The notes below the pieces were generated by a model. That model was not told the DNA's origin and searched no databases. It worked only from the letters and a program-made list of their open reading frames with translations. From positions 1 through 14,171 of the forward strand of contig DHIZ01000290.1 in NCBI GenBank assembly GCA_002404055.1: 14,171 nt of DNA, given 5' to 3'. This stretch comes from Chloroflexi bacterium UBA4733 (lineage in GTDB: Bacteria > Chloroflexota > UBA4733). Below are positions 1-7,146 of this stretch, piece after piece (position 1 is the stretch's first letter; every line of letters starts with the position of its first letter). Both the position numbers and the translations under genes were made by a program.

Positions 1-113
1 GCTTCGGCGCTGGACAGCAGCAGCGGGCACTCGGCCGCGGTGTACAGATGGCTCACGCCTTCAAGTCCGAGAAAGTCTGTGGGTGGAGCAAGTGCCGTCC
101 TCCGCCCGGTCAC
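1..113 (-). CDS. Possible 5' end of a further minus-strand gene, cut by the window edge
   Basis: On the minus strand a reading frame stays open from a GTG at 113-111 to the window edge. That GTG overlaps the stop codon of the glycoside hydrolase gene, a common arrangement in operons. The 37 or so visible residues include the run DFLGLEGVSHLYTAAECP, which I do not recognise. There is no clear ribosome binding site, and a frame this short can stay open by chance in high-GC DNA. It could equally be noncoding sequence after the hydrolase gene. Confidence 0.2.
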   Translation of the reverse strand, partial: MTGRRTALAPPTDFLGLEGVSHLYTAAECPLLLSSAE

Positions 114-2329
114 GATGGCACCGTTAACGCCAGCGACTGGCGATAGGCAGGAAACTCGCTGTCGAGCACCCGGCGAACCTGGGCGATCTTCCAGCGCAGG
201 TGTGCCGCATCGGTCATGTACTCCATGCTCGGCTCCCAGCCCAGCCGGGAGTCCGCTTCGACCAGCGGGATCGTCGCCTCGGCGTTGGCGATCTCCCGCT
301 CGGCCAGCGCCGCCATGGCATCCAGGATGGCAGCGGCTTTGCTCGGATCGGGCTCGCCGAACAGGCGCTGCTTGAGCAGCCACCATTCCTTGCAATGGAT
401 GGTGGTGTACACGGCATGGAGGATGAAGCGGCCGAGGCCGAGCATGGTCTGGCCGGCGGACCGCTTGCCCTCCGGCGCCAGCGCGATTGCCTGCTCCAGG
501 CAGTCCAAGCCCTGTTGCCAGCGTTCGGCCATCCGCTGCAGGCTCCGGATCTCCACGGGGAAGCGTGCCACCCCCAAGGACTGGCGCCCGCTGTCGTGGG
601 GTTGGTAGCTGGTGTTGACGATGCGGTTGCCGAACATGGCGTAGTCGGCGGCCGGCAGGCTGGCGCCGCTGCGGAAGACCAGCGGGTAGGAAGGGCCGAC
701 CCGAAAGGGGCCGTACTGATCCTCGTTGGTCGGGATGTAGTCCGTGATCGCTTCGCTCCAGTGCTGCCAGGCCTCCAGGGCGAGCGGCGCGCCTGCGGCG
801 CCGAAGTCACGCCGGGCGATGGCGGCCAGCGTCTCCGCCGGCGGCGGGCTGGGCGCCCAGTAATCCCACTTGGTCAGCTCGCTCACGAAGGATGGCCACC
901 AACCGTAGTGGTGCGACTCCATCAGACCGCTGAGCCCCCACTCGTCGCGCGCTTGCAGCAGCGCCGCGTGGCGGCGCGCCCACTGGTAGGGGATGGGCTC
1001 GTAGGGGATCACCCCGACATCCCAGGTCAGCCCGCCGGTGTTGCTCATCGTATAGAGCCGTAGCCCGCGTTCATGCGCCACCCGTGCTTCGCTGCTGAAA
1101 TACTGCCCCGGCCCCACAAAGGACGCTGTGTAATCGACGCAGACGTTGGTGATGCCCTCGTGTTGCCGCTGTTCAAACATCTCGAAGGTCACCTGCAAGG
1201 TGATGTCGGTGGGCAGGCTGCGGATCAGCGCCAGCCGGTCCGCTTCCGGGGCGTAGCCCCAGTTATAGGTCCAGAAGACGATGTCGGCCTGGGGGCTGTG
1301 CCGCCGGATGACGCGCTTGAGGAGGTTCAACCACTGCGGATAGTCGGCACAGGGCCACCAGCCTGGGCTGGGCTTGTCTGGCGGCAACCCGTCCGGCGTC
1401 GGCGTGCCGCGCAAGACGCCGGTGGTGCGGGGATCCTTGCTCGGGAACTCCACCGATTCCCCGACCAGCACCACGCCCTTGGCGTCGGGGCAGGCGGCGA
1501 AAAGCGCCCCATAGGTGCTGTCGTAATAGGCCTCGGCGCCCGGTTCCTCCGGGTGTTTCAGGCTCTTGAGGTAGCTATACAAGTAGACGTCCAGGCCGTG
1601 GGCGGCGGCGCGCCGCACCAGCGCTCGGAAGTCCTGGTAGCGGCCGGCGCCTGGCTGGCTACCTTGGATGTGGCGCTCGTCGGGCGTCCGATCTACACCC
1701 TCCGCAAACACCAGAATGGCGTCCAGTCCTGCGTGCGCCATGGCGTTGAGATGCGCGTCGGGGAACTGATCCAGTCCCCAGCCGGAGTGGACCATGCGCG
1801 GGGCAAAGAGCGGCACGCGCGTCACGTCTCCTACCGGCAAGATCGGCGCTTCGCGCAGGTTCATCAGGTCTTCCAGGTAGTAACTGCCCTGGCCGGCCCC
1901 CCGCTCGTCGTCGCCGCAGACGATCAGGGCTGTCGGCGTGCAGTGGACACGGTAGCCGCGCGGCGTCGCTACCTCGGCAGCAAGGTCAGGCAATTCGGCC
2001 TTCGTGGCCAGGACGATCACTCGGGCCTCACCCTGGGCGCCGCTGGCGACGTCCTTGACACGGCGCAGCGGCACGGATTCACCCATACTGACGAGCAGAT
2101 AGTCTTCGAGGTCGCGCGCCACGCCGTACAGGAGCGCTCCGGCCTGCTCGCTGATGACGATGCTCCAGCCGGCGCCAATCGCTACCTCATGGTCTCCCGC
2201 AAGCACGGTCGGGTCGCGCCGATCCGGCTGATGGACCACTTCCAGGCGTCGTCGGAACTCGTAGCCTCGCTCCGCCACCGATGGCCCCCTCACCGTTGCT
2301 TGTCCGCCGTTGCAGCCGTTGTCTGCCAT
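110..2329 (-). CDS. GH20/GH67-like glycoside hydrolase (zincin-like N-domain plus TIM barrel)
   Basis: A 739-residue protein predicted to cleave a glycosidic bond. Residues 40-160 resemble the small alpha/beta N-terminal domain seen in GH20 hexosaminidases and GH67 glucuronidases (ARVIVLATKAEL, then YRVHCTPTALIVCGDDERG, then YYLEDLMN). Residues 175-490 look like a TIM barrel rich in aromatic and acidic residues, with GVVLVGESVEF (E291), FEMFE (E383 and E386) and LMESHHYGWWP (E471) as possible active-site strands. Residues 500-739 are mostly helical. No signal peptide is evident, so it probably acts in the cytoplasm on imported oligosaccharides. The start at 2329 is chosen because GAGGAG lies a few bases upstream; a longer frame would run through the divergent promoter. 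It is transcribed away from the GntR gene and may be controlled by it. The canonical GH20 Asp-Glu pair is not obvious, so the substrate is unknown. Confidence 0.72.
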   Translation of the reverse strand: MADNGCNGGQATVRGPSVAERGYEFRRRLEVVHQPDRRDPTVLAGDHEVAIGAGWSIVISEQAGALLYGVARDLEDYLLVSMGESVPLRRVKDVASGAQGEARVIVLATKAELPDLAAEVATPRGYRVHCTPTALIVCGDDERGAGQGSYYLEDLMNLREAPILPVGDVTRVPLFAPRMVHSGWGLDQFPDAHLNAMAHAGLDAILVFAEGVDRTPDERHIQGSQPGAGRYQDFRALVRRAAAHGLDVYLYSYLKSLKHPEEPGAEAYYDSTYGALFAACPDAKGVVLVGESVEFPSKDPRTTGVLRGTPTPDGLPPDKPSPGWWPCADYPQWLNLLKRVIRRHSPQADIVFWTYNWGYAPEADRLALIRSLPTDITLQVTFEMFEQRQHEGITNVCVDYTASFVGPGQYFSSEARVAHERGLRLYTMSNTGGLTWDVGVIPYEPIPYQWARRHAALLQARDEWGLSGLMESHHYGWWPSFVSELTKWDYWAPSPPPAETLAAIARRDFGAAGAPLALEAWQHWSEAITDYIPTNEDQYGPFRVGPSYPLVFRSGASLPAADYAMFGNRIVNTSYQPHDSGRQSLGVARFPVEIRSLQRMAERWQQGLDCLEQAIALAPEGKRSAGQTMLGLGRFILHAVYTTIHCKEWWLLKQRLFGEPDPSKAAAILDAMAALAEREIANAEATIPLVEADSRLGWEPSMEYMTDAAHLRWKIAQVRRVLDSEFPAYRQSLALTVPS

Positions 2330-2339
2330 TGCTCCTCGC

Positions 2340-2368
2340 TTGACAGCCACCGACCGATGCGCTAGTAT
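2340..2368 (+). promoter_or_regulatory. Sigma70-type promoter for the GntR regulator
   Basis: A perfect TTGACA (2340-2345) is separated by 17 bp from TAGTAT (2363-2368), which matches TATAAT at four of six positions. It points at the GntR gene and would place the transcription start near 2375, giving a leader of about 60 nt. It lies in the divergent region, immediately upstream of the GH gene's start. Confidence 0.55.
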
Positions 2369-2370
2369 TC

Positions 2371-2391
2371 CATACAAATGTGTATACATGC
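2371..2391. promoter_or_regulatory. Candidate GntR operator, overlapping palindromes
   Basis: TGTATACA (2381-2388) is a perfect 8-bp palindrome. It overlaps TACAAATGTGTA (2373-2384), a 12-bp palindrome with 10 of 12 positions symmetric. FadR-subfamily GntR proteins commonly bind short GT/AC-rich palindromes of this style. The site lies just downstream of the -10 box of the GntR promoter and between the two divergent genes, the expected place for autorepression and control of the glycoside hydrolase. On the minus strand TTGCAT and AATACT flank it with about 18 bp between them, a weaker promoter candidate for that gene. Confidence 0.45.
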
Positions 2392-2438
2392 AAGTGCCCT
2401 GGCATGGACTGATCCTCGTATTCGGTAGCACATGCAGA

Positions 2439-3182
2439 ATGGACGAAGAACAATTGCTGCGTAACGGGACTGCGATGCTGGCCGAGCGGGCGGAAGAACC
2501 TGCCGCCCAGGCAGGGGACCTGGCCACCACTGCCTACCGGCGAATCCGGGAAGCCATCTTACGGATGGAGTTTCAGCCGGGCCAGCGACTCCAGGAGGTG
2601 GAGATCGCGGCATGGCTCGGCATCAGCCGTACCCCCGTGCGCGAGTCGTTTCGCCGGCTGCAAGCCGAAGGGTTGCTGCAAAGCCTCGCCACGCGCGGCG
2701 TCATCGTCGCGGAGGTTTCCATTGAGGAAGTCGACGATGCCTATCGCGTCATCGAGATGCTGGAAGCGCTCTCCAGCCGCCTGGCGGCGGAGCGTCTGAC
2801 GCAAGACGGCGCCACGGCAATCCGCCTGCTGCTTGACCAGATGCGTGACGCGGCGGCAGCCACGGAATTGGAACGCTGGGTAAAGGTTGACGGCGATTTT
2901 CACACCACCATCCGCGCTATCGCCAACAATCCCAAATTACTCCAGGTCGCGGAACTGGTCTACCCGATCATCGAGCGGGTGCGCTATCTGCACTTGCGAG
3001 AGGGATCCGAACCGGAACGGCTGGCGGCGGAGACGACGGCGCACCAACGCCTGGGCGAGGCTATCCTGGCCCAGGACGGTGAGTTGGCGGAGCGCCTCGT
3101 GCGGCAGTTGTTCACCAAGGCCCGCCAGGACAACGTCCGCTTGCTCCGCCGCTGGGTCGCGCCGTTGCGCCGCAGCTTCTGA
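2439..3182 (+). CDS. GntR family transcriptional regulator, FadR subfamily (FCD domain)
   Basis: A 247-residue DNA-binding regulator of usual length for FadR-type proteins. Residues 29-90 form the winged helix-turn-helix, with the family signature LGISRTPVRESFRRLQAEGL (60-79) containing the recognition helix. Residues 96-235 form an all-helical FCD ligand domain. The motif DGDFH (D151, H155) and H202 in TTAHQRL correspond to metal/ligand positions in this family, so the inducer is likely a small carboxylic acid or sugar acid. The start at 2439 fits the promoter at 2340-2368; upstream in-frame ATGs lie in the operator region. The ribosome binding site is weak. The gene is divergent from a glycoside hydrolase and followed by oxidoreductase genes, so it most likely controls sugar-acid or glycan catabolism here. 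Confidence 0.88.
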   Translation: MDEEQLLRNGTAMLAERAEEPAAQAGDLATTAYRRIREAILRMEFQPGQRLQEVEIAAWLGISRTPVRESFRRLQAEGLLQSLATRGVIVAEVSIEEVDDAYRVIEMLEALSSRLAAERLTQDGATAIRLLLDQMRDAAAATELERWVKVDGDFHTTIRAIANNPKLLQVAELVYPIIERVRYLHLREGSEPERLAAETTAHQRLGEAILAQDGELAERLVRQLFTKARQDNVRLLRRWVAPLRRSF

Positions 3183-3304
3183 TGGCCATGGTCAAGCACC
3201 GGTGGCGGCCGGTCTGACGCTCTGAGCGCGAGGGTTGACACGTCCAGGCGACTGCATCGACGGAGGGCGGCGGTCGCTCTCCACGTAAGCGAGGGAGATC
3301 ACTC

Positions 3305-4333
3305 GTGCCAGGAACACAGCTCGGCGTCGCCATCTTTGGCTGCGGGCACATGGGGACGGTGCATGCCAAGAACGTCGTTCGGGACGAACGCGCGCGCCTC
3401 GTCGCGCTGGTCGATCCCCGTATTGAGGCGGCGGAGCACCTACGGGGGCAGGTCGATTTGCCCGCCGACAGCGTCCGCGTTACCGCCTCGGCCGAGGAGG
3501 CGCTGGCCGATCCTGCCGTGAGCGCGGTAGTGATCGCCACCCACCATGACCTGCACCCGGTGCTGGCCACCGCCGCCGCCCGTGCCGGCAAGCATGTCTT
3601 CTGCGAGAAGCCGCTGGGGCTCACCAACGAGGCCTGCGCGCAGATCGCCGACGCGGTGCGCGCTGCCGGCGTGCAACTCGTCGTCGGCTTCCAGGCGCGG
3701 CACGCGGCGCTGGTGCGGCTGGCGGCTGAGCGGATTCCCGCGCCACGCATCCTCTACGGCCAGATCATCGATCCCCGCTGGTCCGACCGTAGCTGGGCGG
3801 TAGACCCGCTTGAGGGCGGCGGGAATGTGCTCTCCCAGGGCGTCCACACCTTCGATCTGCTCTGCCACCTCGCCGGCGCCGAGCCGGAAGCCGTCTTCGC
3901 CGGTGGCGGGACGCTCACCCACGATCCGGCGCGAACCGCAGTGATGGATAGCATCGCGGCGACCATCCGCTTCGCCAACGGCGCGACGGCCTCGCTGCTC
4001 ATCGGCGACTTCGGACCGAGCCCCTGGACCGGCAAGTCCTTCTACGAGTTGTTCGATGCCAACGGCAATAGCGCCACTGTCTACGGCTATTACGAGCGCG
4101 TGCGCTTCGCCAAAGGCGAGCCGCAGGAAGTCGGCAAAGACGACCTGTCCGAGGCGCAACGCGAGGATTATCAAGGGTACGGCGGGCTGATGCGGGAGTT
4201 CATCGGCTGCGCACTCGCCAACCGGCCTCCCGAGATCGGGGCCAGCGTCGCCGATGGTGTCCGCGCGACTGCACTCGCGCTTGCCTGCTTCGAGAGCATT
4301 CGTAGCGGGAACGTCGTCCGGCTGAAGGCGTAG
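3305..4333 (+). CDS. Gfo/Idh/MocA family oxidoreductase
   Basis: A 342-residue NAD(P)-dependent sugar or inositol dehydrogenase-like enzyme. Residues 6-120 are a Rossmann domain with the dinucleotide-binding motif GCGHMG (12-17) and the family hallmark EKP (101-103). The C-terminal domain carries GGGNVLSQGVHTFD (171-184), whose H181 and D184 correspond to catalytic or substrate-binding residues of the family. The start is GTG at 3305, with GAGGGAG about 9 nt upstream. It follows the GntR gene by 122 bp. A TTGACA at 3235-3240 is not followed by a convincing -10 box, so it may be read from the regulator's promoter or a weak promoter of its own. Members oxidise or reduce diverse sugars, inositols and glycosides, so the substrate cannot be read from sequence alone. 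Confidence 0.9.
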   Translation: MPGTQLGVAIFGCGHMGTVHAKNVVRDERARLVALVDPRIEAAEHLRGQVDLPADSVRVTASAEEALADPAVSAVVIATHHDLHPVLATAAARAGKHVFCEKPLGLTNEACAQIADAVRAAGVQLVVGFQARHAALVRLAAERIPAPRILYGQIIDPRWSDRSWAVDPLEGGGNVLSQGVHTFDLLCHLAGAEPEAVFAGGGTLTHDPARTAVMDSIAATIRFANGATASLLIGDFGPSPWTGKSFYELFDANGNSATVYGYYERVRFAKGEPQEVGKDDLSEAQREDYQGYGGLMREFIGCALANRPPEIGASVADGVRATALALACFESIRSGNVVRLKA

Positions 4334-4355
4334 GGCACACCGTACCGAGTCTACG

Positions 4356-4391
4356 ATGAAACTCGCCTCGGGCCACGCCGGCAGGTTTCAT
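4356..4391 (+). terminator. Weak hairpin after the Gfo/Idh/MocA gene
   Basis: ATGAAAC (4356-4362) and GTTTCAT (4385-4391) are perfect inverted repeats around a GC-rich 22-nt loop, starting 22 nt after the upstream stop codon. There is no run of T after the stem, so termination is uncertain; it may instead be part of the leader of the next gene. Confidence 0.25.
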
Positions 4392-4447
4392 TGTGGCTTG
4401 AGTGTCGTACACACGTACTACCAAAGAAGTACAGGAGGTTGGCGCCT

Positions 4448-4684
4448 ATGAATGGAATTCGCGGCAGCGCGGCGACCGCGTGGATGGCGGGGCCGCAGTA
4501 CATCCGGCACCTGGACTACTACCTCTCCGGCGATAGCCCGGACGCCTTCGCCGACTACGACCCCGATCGTCTGGCCGACGAACTGTGCTCGGCCAAACCA
4601 AACGTCGTCGCCATCTTTGCCCTGAACCAGCACGGCTACGCCTACTATCCTAACGAGGCTGCGCCTCAGACCGACGAGTTGTAG
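4448..4684 (+). pseudogene. Truncated N-terminal stump of a glycosyl-hydrolase-like protein
   Basis: A 78-residue frame with an excellent ribosome binding site (AGGAGG at 4433-4438, 9 nt before ATG), so initiation was once real. Residues 15-70 (RHLDYYLSG, DYDPDRLADELCSAKPNVVAIFA, QHGYAYYPNEAA) resemble the start of the TIM barrel of hypothetical glycosyl hydrolases of the GHL6 or trimerisation-domain beta-galactosidase type, where a segment like HHGYSYYPTKVG is typical. Such proteins are several hundred residues long, but here the frame stops just after that motif and no continuation appears in any frame downstream. I read it as a gene that lost most of its 3' part. The family resemblance is from memory of the motif and is moderate. 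A palindromic element lies 270 bp downstream. Confidence 0.55.
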
Positions 4685-4957
4685 CGCCGGTGGTATCCTT
4701 GCTCGTACAAGAGCGGCAGATCTGGTCGCGCGCCAGCAGGCAGAAGCACGGCAGAAACGGGTCGCCACGCTGCGGCCCTCTTTGGCGCCTGATCTTCAGG
4801 CCCCGGCAATCTCTAGCCACCCGCTGTCGCCAATGGCACGCACCGGTTCCGTCACCTTGCAGCTCAGCACCGAGCCCCTTCACTGGGGAGGGGGAGTTTA
4901 TGTGCCGCGTCAACATCACGGCGAAAACTTGACTCAATCGCAACGACTTTTGGACAC
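4685..4957. other. Stretch without a recognisable gene
   Basis: This follows the truncated gene. Several short frames are open here but none has a ribosome binding site with a recognisable product. One plus-strand frame is open from 4626 to a stop near 4968 and reads, for instance, ARQQAEARQKRVATLRP, which could be the tail of a lost gene or chance. A 6-bp perfect hairpin (GCCTGA, TCT, TCAGGC) lies at 4788-4802. Confidence 0.4.
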
Positions 4958-5058
4958 CTAGTACAGGATTCTGGAAGTCACTATGCGGTTCGGCTGGCGT
5001 GCTGCAAGGGAGAATATGCCTGCCTAACCGCCCAAGGACTTGCAAAACCTCGTACTAG
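4958..5058. repeat. 101-bp palindromic MITE-like element
   Basis: The ends are imperfect inverted repeats of 22 bp: 4958-4979 and 5037-5058 match at 17 of 22 positions. The symmetry continues inward on exactly the same axis (centre 5008). GCGGTT at 4985-4990 pairs with AACCGC at 5026-5031, and GGC at 4992-4994 and at 4996-4998 also pair, giving about 31 of 43 paired positions per arm. Each end begins with CTAG, which may be part of the repeat or a 4-bp target duplication of the kind made by some IS5-family transposases. There is no coding capacity. It looks like a non-autonomous element that would fold into one long hairpin. No second copy is present in this window. Confidence 0.5.
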
Positions 5059-5091
5059 TCTTCAAATCTTCTGGACCTGTACGACATCATT

Positions 5092-5122
5092 GTGCTGGAG
5101 CACGAGTAGTGCAGAACTGCAC
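5092..5122. repeat. Two short perfect hairpins upstream of the aldo/keto reductase
   Basis: GTGCTGGAGCAC (5092-5103, 5-bp stem) is followed by GTGCAGAACTGCAC (5109-5122, 6-bp stem). Both are perfect inverted repeats with two-base loops. They lie between the palindromic element and the reductase gene. Their role is unknown; they could be residual mobile-element sequence or leader structure. Confidence 0.35.
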
Positions 5123-5143
5123 GGCAAATGTGGCTGTCAATGA

Positions 5144-5160
5144 AGGCGCCCTTGGCGCCT
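5144..5160 (+). promoter_or_regulatory. GC-rich leader hairpin before the aldo/keto reductase
   Basis: AGGCGCC, CTT, GGCGCCT form a perfect 7-bp stem with a 3-nt loop about 66 nt upstream of the proposed GTG start. With no T run it is not a canonical terminator. It could affect mRNA stability or translation if transcription starts upstream. Confidence 0.3.
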
Positions 5161-5226
5161 GGGTCGAAGCGCTGGTGGACGTCGGCGCCGTATGAAGGAC
5201 GGGAAGGTACAGGGGAGGGGTCGGAC

Positions 5227-6240
5227 GTGGAGTATGTCAGCTTCGGCAGGGCGGGCATCAAGGTCTCGCGCCTGGCGCTGGGCCTCGGCCTGCGCGGTCA
5301 AAGCGACGAAACGGCGGCGGAGCAATTGACCTACGCCGCACTGGACAGCGGCATCAACCTCTTTGACTGCGCCAACGTCTATGGGTTGATGGACGACCGG
5401 GCCTACGCCGGCCGGTCGGAGGTGATTCTGGGCCGCGCGCTCAAGAGGCGGCGGGACGAGGTCGTCATCACCTCCAAGGTCTGCAGCGCCATCGGCAATG
5501 GCCCCAACGATGCCGGCGGCTCGCGCTACCACATCATGCGCGAAGTAGAAAGGTCCTTGCGGCGACTCGCCACCGACCGGATCGACATCTATCTGCTCCA
5601 CACCTTTGATGCTTCCACGCCGTTGGAAGAGCAACTGCGGGCGCTGGACGATCTGGTGCGTCAAGGCAAAGTTCGCTATGTCGGCGTCTGCAACTATGCA
5701 GCCTGGCAGGTCTGTCAGGCACTCTGGGTGCAAGACCACATGGCGGCGGCGCCGTTGCTCACTGTACAGAATCCCTACAGCCTCCTGAACCGGGATCTGG
5801 AACGGGAAATGTTCCCGCTCGTCCGCGCGCTCGGCATCGGCGTGATGGCGTACGCGCCGCTGGGAACGGGCCTCCTCAGCGGCGCCTATCGCCCGGGTGT
5901 GGCGCCCTCGCCAGAGACATTGTGGGGCGGCAGTCGGCGTCCTAGCTATGAGCGGACGCTGCGCGGCGCCGTAGCCGACGTCGCGACCACGCTGCAGCAG
6001 GTAGCCGAACGCTGCGAGGCCACGATCGCCCAGGTCGCCTTGCGCTGGGTGCTCTCTCACCCGGAAGTGACGGTGGCGATCTCCGGCGCCGACACCGCCG
6101 TCCAAATGCGAGAAAACGTCGGCGCCCTGAACATCGAGATCGCCCCGGACGACCTGGTCCGGCTGAGCCAGGTCTCGGCGGGCCTTGATCTCATCCTTGA
6201 TGGTCCGGGTATCGGGTCATCATCTGCGAGTCAGCGCTGA
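5227..6240 (+). CDS. Aldo/keto reductase family protein
   Basis: A 337-residue NADPH-dependent oxidoreductase of the AKR superfamily with a (beta/alpha)8 barrel. The full catalytic tetrad is visible: D47 and Y52 in FDCANVYG, K84 in VITSKVC and H125 in IYLLHTFD. The C-terminal half has the cofactor-loop pattern around ALRWVLSHPEVTVAISGA. The start is GTG at 5227, chosen because AGGGGAGGGG lies about 6 nt upstream and the protein then begins with the typical VEYVSFGRAGIKVSRLALG. A longer frame from 5128 would add unrelated residues across a hairpin. Within this cluster it may interconvert a keto sugar or aldose intermediate, for example beside the Gfo/Idh/MocA enzyme. The exact substrate is not inferable. 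Confidence 0.9.
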   Translation: MEYVSFGRAGIKVSRLALGLGLRGQSDETAAEQLTYAALDSGINLFDCANVYGLMDDRAYAGRSEVILGRALKRRRDEVVITSKVCSAIGNGPNDAGGSRYHIMREVERSLRRLATDRIDIYLLHTFDASTPLEEQLRALDDLVRQGKVRYVGVCNYAAWQVCQALWVQDHMAAAPLLTVQNPYSLLNRDLEREMFPLVRALGIGVMAYAPLGTGLLSGAYRPGVAPSPETLWGGSRRPSYERTLRGAVADVATTLQQVAERCEATIAQVALRWVLSHPEVTVAISGADTAVQMRENVGALNIEIAPDDLVRLSQVSAGLDLILDGPGIGSSSASQR

Positions 6241-6269
6241 GGTGACCGAGGCGTGCCTGGCAATGGATA

Positions 6270-7022
6270 TCATGAGCCAACTGGCAGACTTGAGCCGCTG
6301 CCGCGCACGATGGCGGCCGCCGTCATCGCCGGATAGTCGAGATCCTCGACCTGGGCATCCTTGTAGGTGCAGATAGCTGCCCAACGCTCCCTGCCACTGG
6401 TGTTGGGATAGGAGGCGTGGAGGGTGAGGTCGTGGAAGATGACGACCGAGCCGGCGGGCACGGCGGCCGTTACCACCTGCGCTTCGTCAATATGCCGGGG
6501 ATCGACCCGATGGACGAAACCGGCGCCCGGGGCCGCCCTGCCGTCGTGCTCCGTCGACCAGCTCTGGCTGCCGGGGACCAGCTTCAGGCAGCCGTTTGCG
6601 GGATCGACATCGTCGAGCGCAATCCAGGCATTGAGCTTGTGGCAACCGTGCCAGTAGGCCCAGTCCTGGTGCCAGGGCGTATTCTCGGCGACCTCTTCCG
6701 CTTTGAAGACCACCTTGTCGCTCCAGAACATAATATTCGGGCCGATGAGCGGCTCCATCAGGTCGAGCAGTCGCGGATCGCGCGCGAAGGCGCGGCACAA
6801 GGAGCTGTTAATGGACAGCCCGACGAAGACGCCGGACTGCCGGAACTTCGGCAGAGCTGCACCGCGCGCCTGCGCCTCAGCCGTCAGCCGGTCCAGCAGG
6901 CGTCGACACTCCTCTTTCCATGCCTGCGCCTCCTCCCGAGCGAAAACGCCGGGCACGACCAGCACCCCGTTACGGGCAAACGCTTCCGCCTGCTCACTCA
7001 CCGTTGGCGTAGTGCTCTGCAT
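6270..7022 (-). CDS. Phytanoyl-CoA dioxygenase (PhyH) family protein
   Basis: A 250-residue Fe(II)/2-oxoglutarate-dependent oxygenase-like protein of usual PhyH length. The iron triad is visible as H118 and D120 in WHQDWAYW and H202 in LTLHASYPN; R211 or R213 in SGRERWA would bind 2-oxoglutarate. The N-terminal segment (FARNGVLVVPGVFA) is typical of the family. The start at 7022 is preceded by AAAGGAGA at good spacing; a longer upstream frame would overlap the divergent promoter region. It converges on the aldo/keto reductase with only 29 bp between stop codons and diverges from the alpha/beta hydrolase. PhyH proteins next to sugar genes are common in Chloroflexota-like genomes and hydroxylate unknown small molecules. 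Confidence 0.88.
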   Translation of the reverse strand: MQSTTPTVSEQAEAFARNGVLVVPGVFAREEAQAWKEECRRLLDRLTAEAQARGAALPKFRQSGVFVGLSINSSLCRAFARDPRLLDLMEPLIGPNIMFWSDKVVFKAEEVAENTPWHQDWAYWHGCHKLNAWIALDDVDPANGCLKLVPGSQSWSTEHDGRAAPGAGFVHRVDPRHIDEAQVVTAAVPAGSVVIFHDLTLHASYPNTSGRERWAAICTYKDAQVEDLDYPAMTAAAIVRGSGSSLPVGS

Positions 7023-7103
7023 CGCTGTCTCCTTTCGCTGCGGACGCGGCGCTTCTCTGCCGCGGTTGCCCGGGGCATCCTCGCCTCCTGGGCACTCCAA
7101 AGT

Positions 7104-7116
7104 GTATAGTCTGTGG
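7104..7116 (+). promoter_or_regulatory. 13-bp motif shared with the M14-like gene leader
   Basis: GTATAGTCTGTGG lies 30 nt before the ATG of the alpha/beta hydrolase. A near copy, GTATAGACTATGG (13061-13073, 11 of 13 identical), lies 28 nt before the M14-like gene. TATAGT could serve as a -10 box, but no good -35 box is visible at either place. It is a candidate common promoter or operator. Confidence 0.3.
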
Positions 7117-7146
7117 CCGGTATGTATGGAGAGGAGTGTAGCGCGA

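Noticed and set aside
1073..2365. Long plus-strand reading frame opposite the glycoside hydrolase
   Set aside because: It is antisense to a well-supported gene, its composition is Arg/Gly/Val-rich without any family motif, and it arises from codon bias in high-GC DNA.
3235..3257. TTGACA as a promoter for the Gfo/Idh/MocA gene
   Set aside because: At 17 bp spacing the next hexamer is CGACGG, nothing like a -10 box, so the match to the -35 consensus alone is not enough.
3112..4174. Minus-strand frames opposite the GntR and Gfo/Idh/MocA genes
   Set aside because: They are antisense shadows of two confidently identified genes and have no motifs of their own.
4650..5045. Minus-strand frame over the gene-poor region
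   Set aside because: No ribosome binding site or recognisable domain; it runs through most of the palindromic element and over the end of the truncated gene.
4440..5160. Three occurrences of TTGGCGCCT (4440, 4782, 5152) as a dispersed repeat
   Set aside because: A 9-mer built around the palindrome GGCGCC is expected repeatedly in DNA of this composition, and the flanks do not match.
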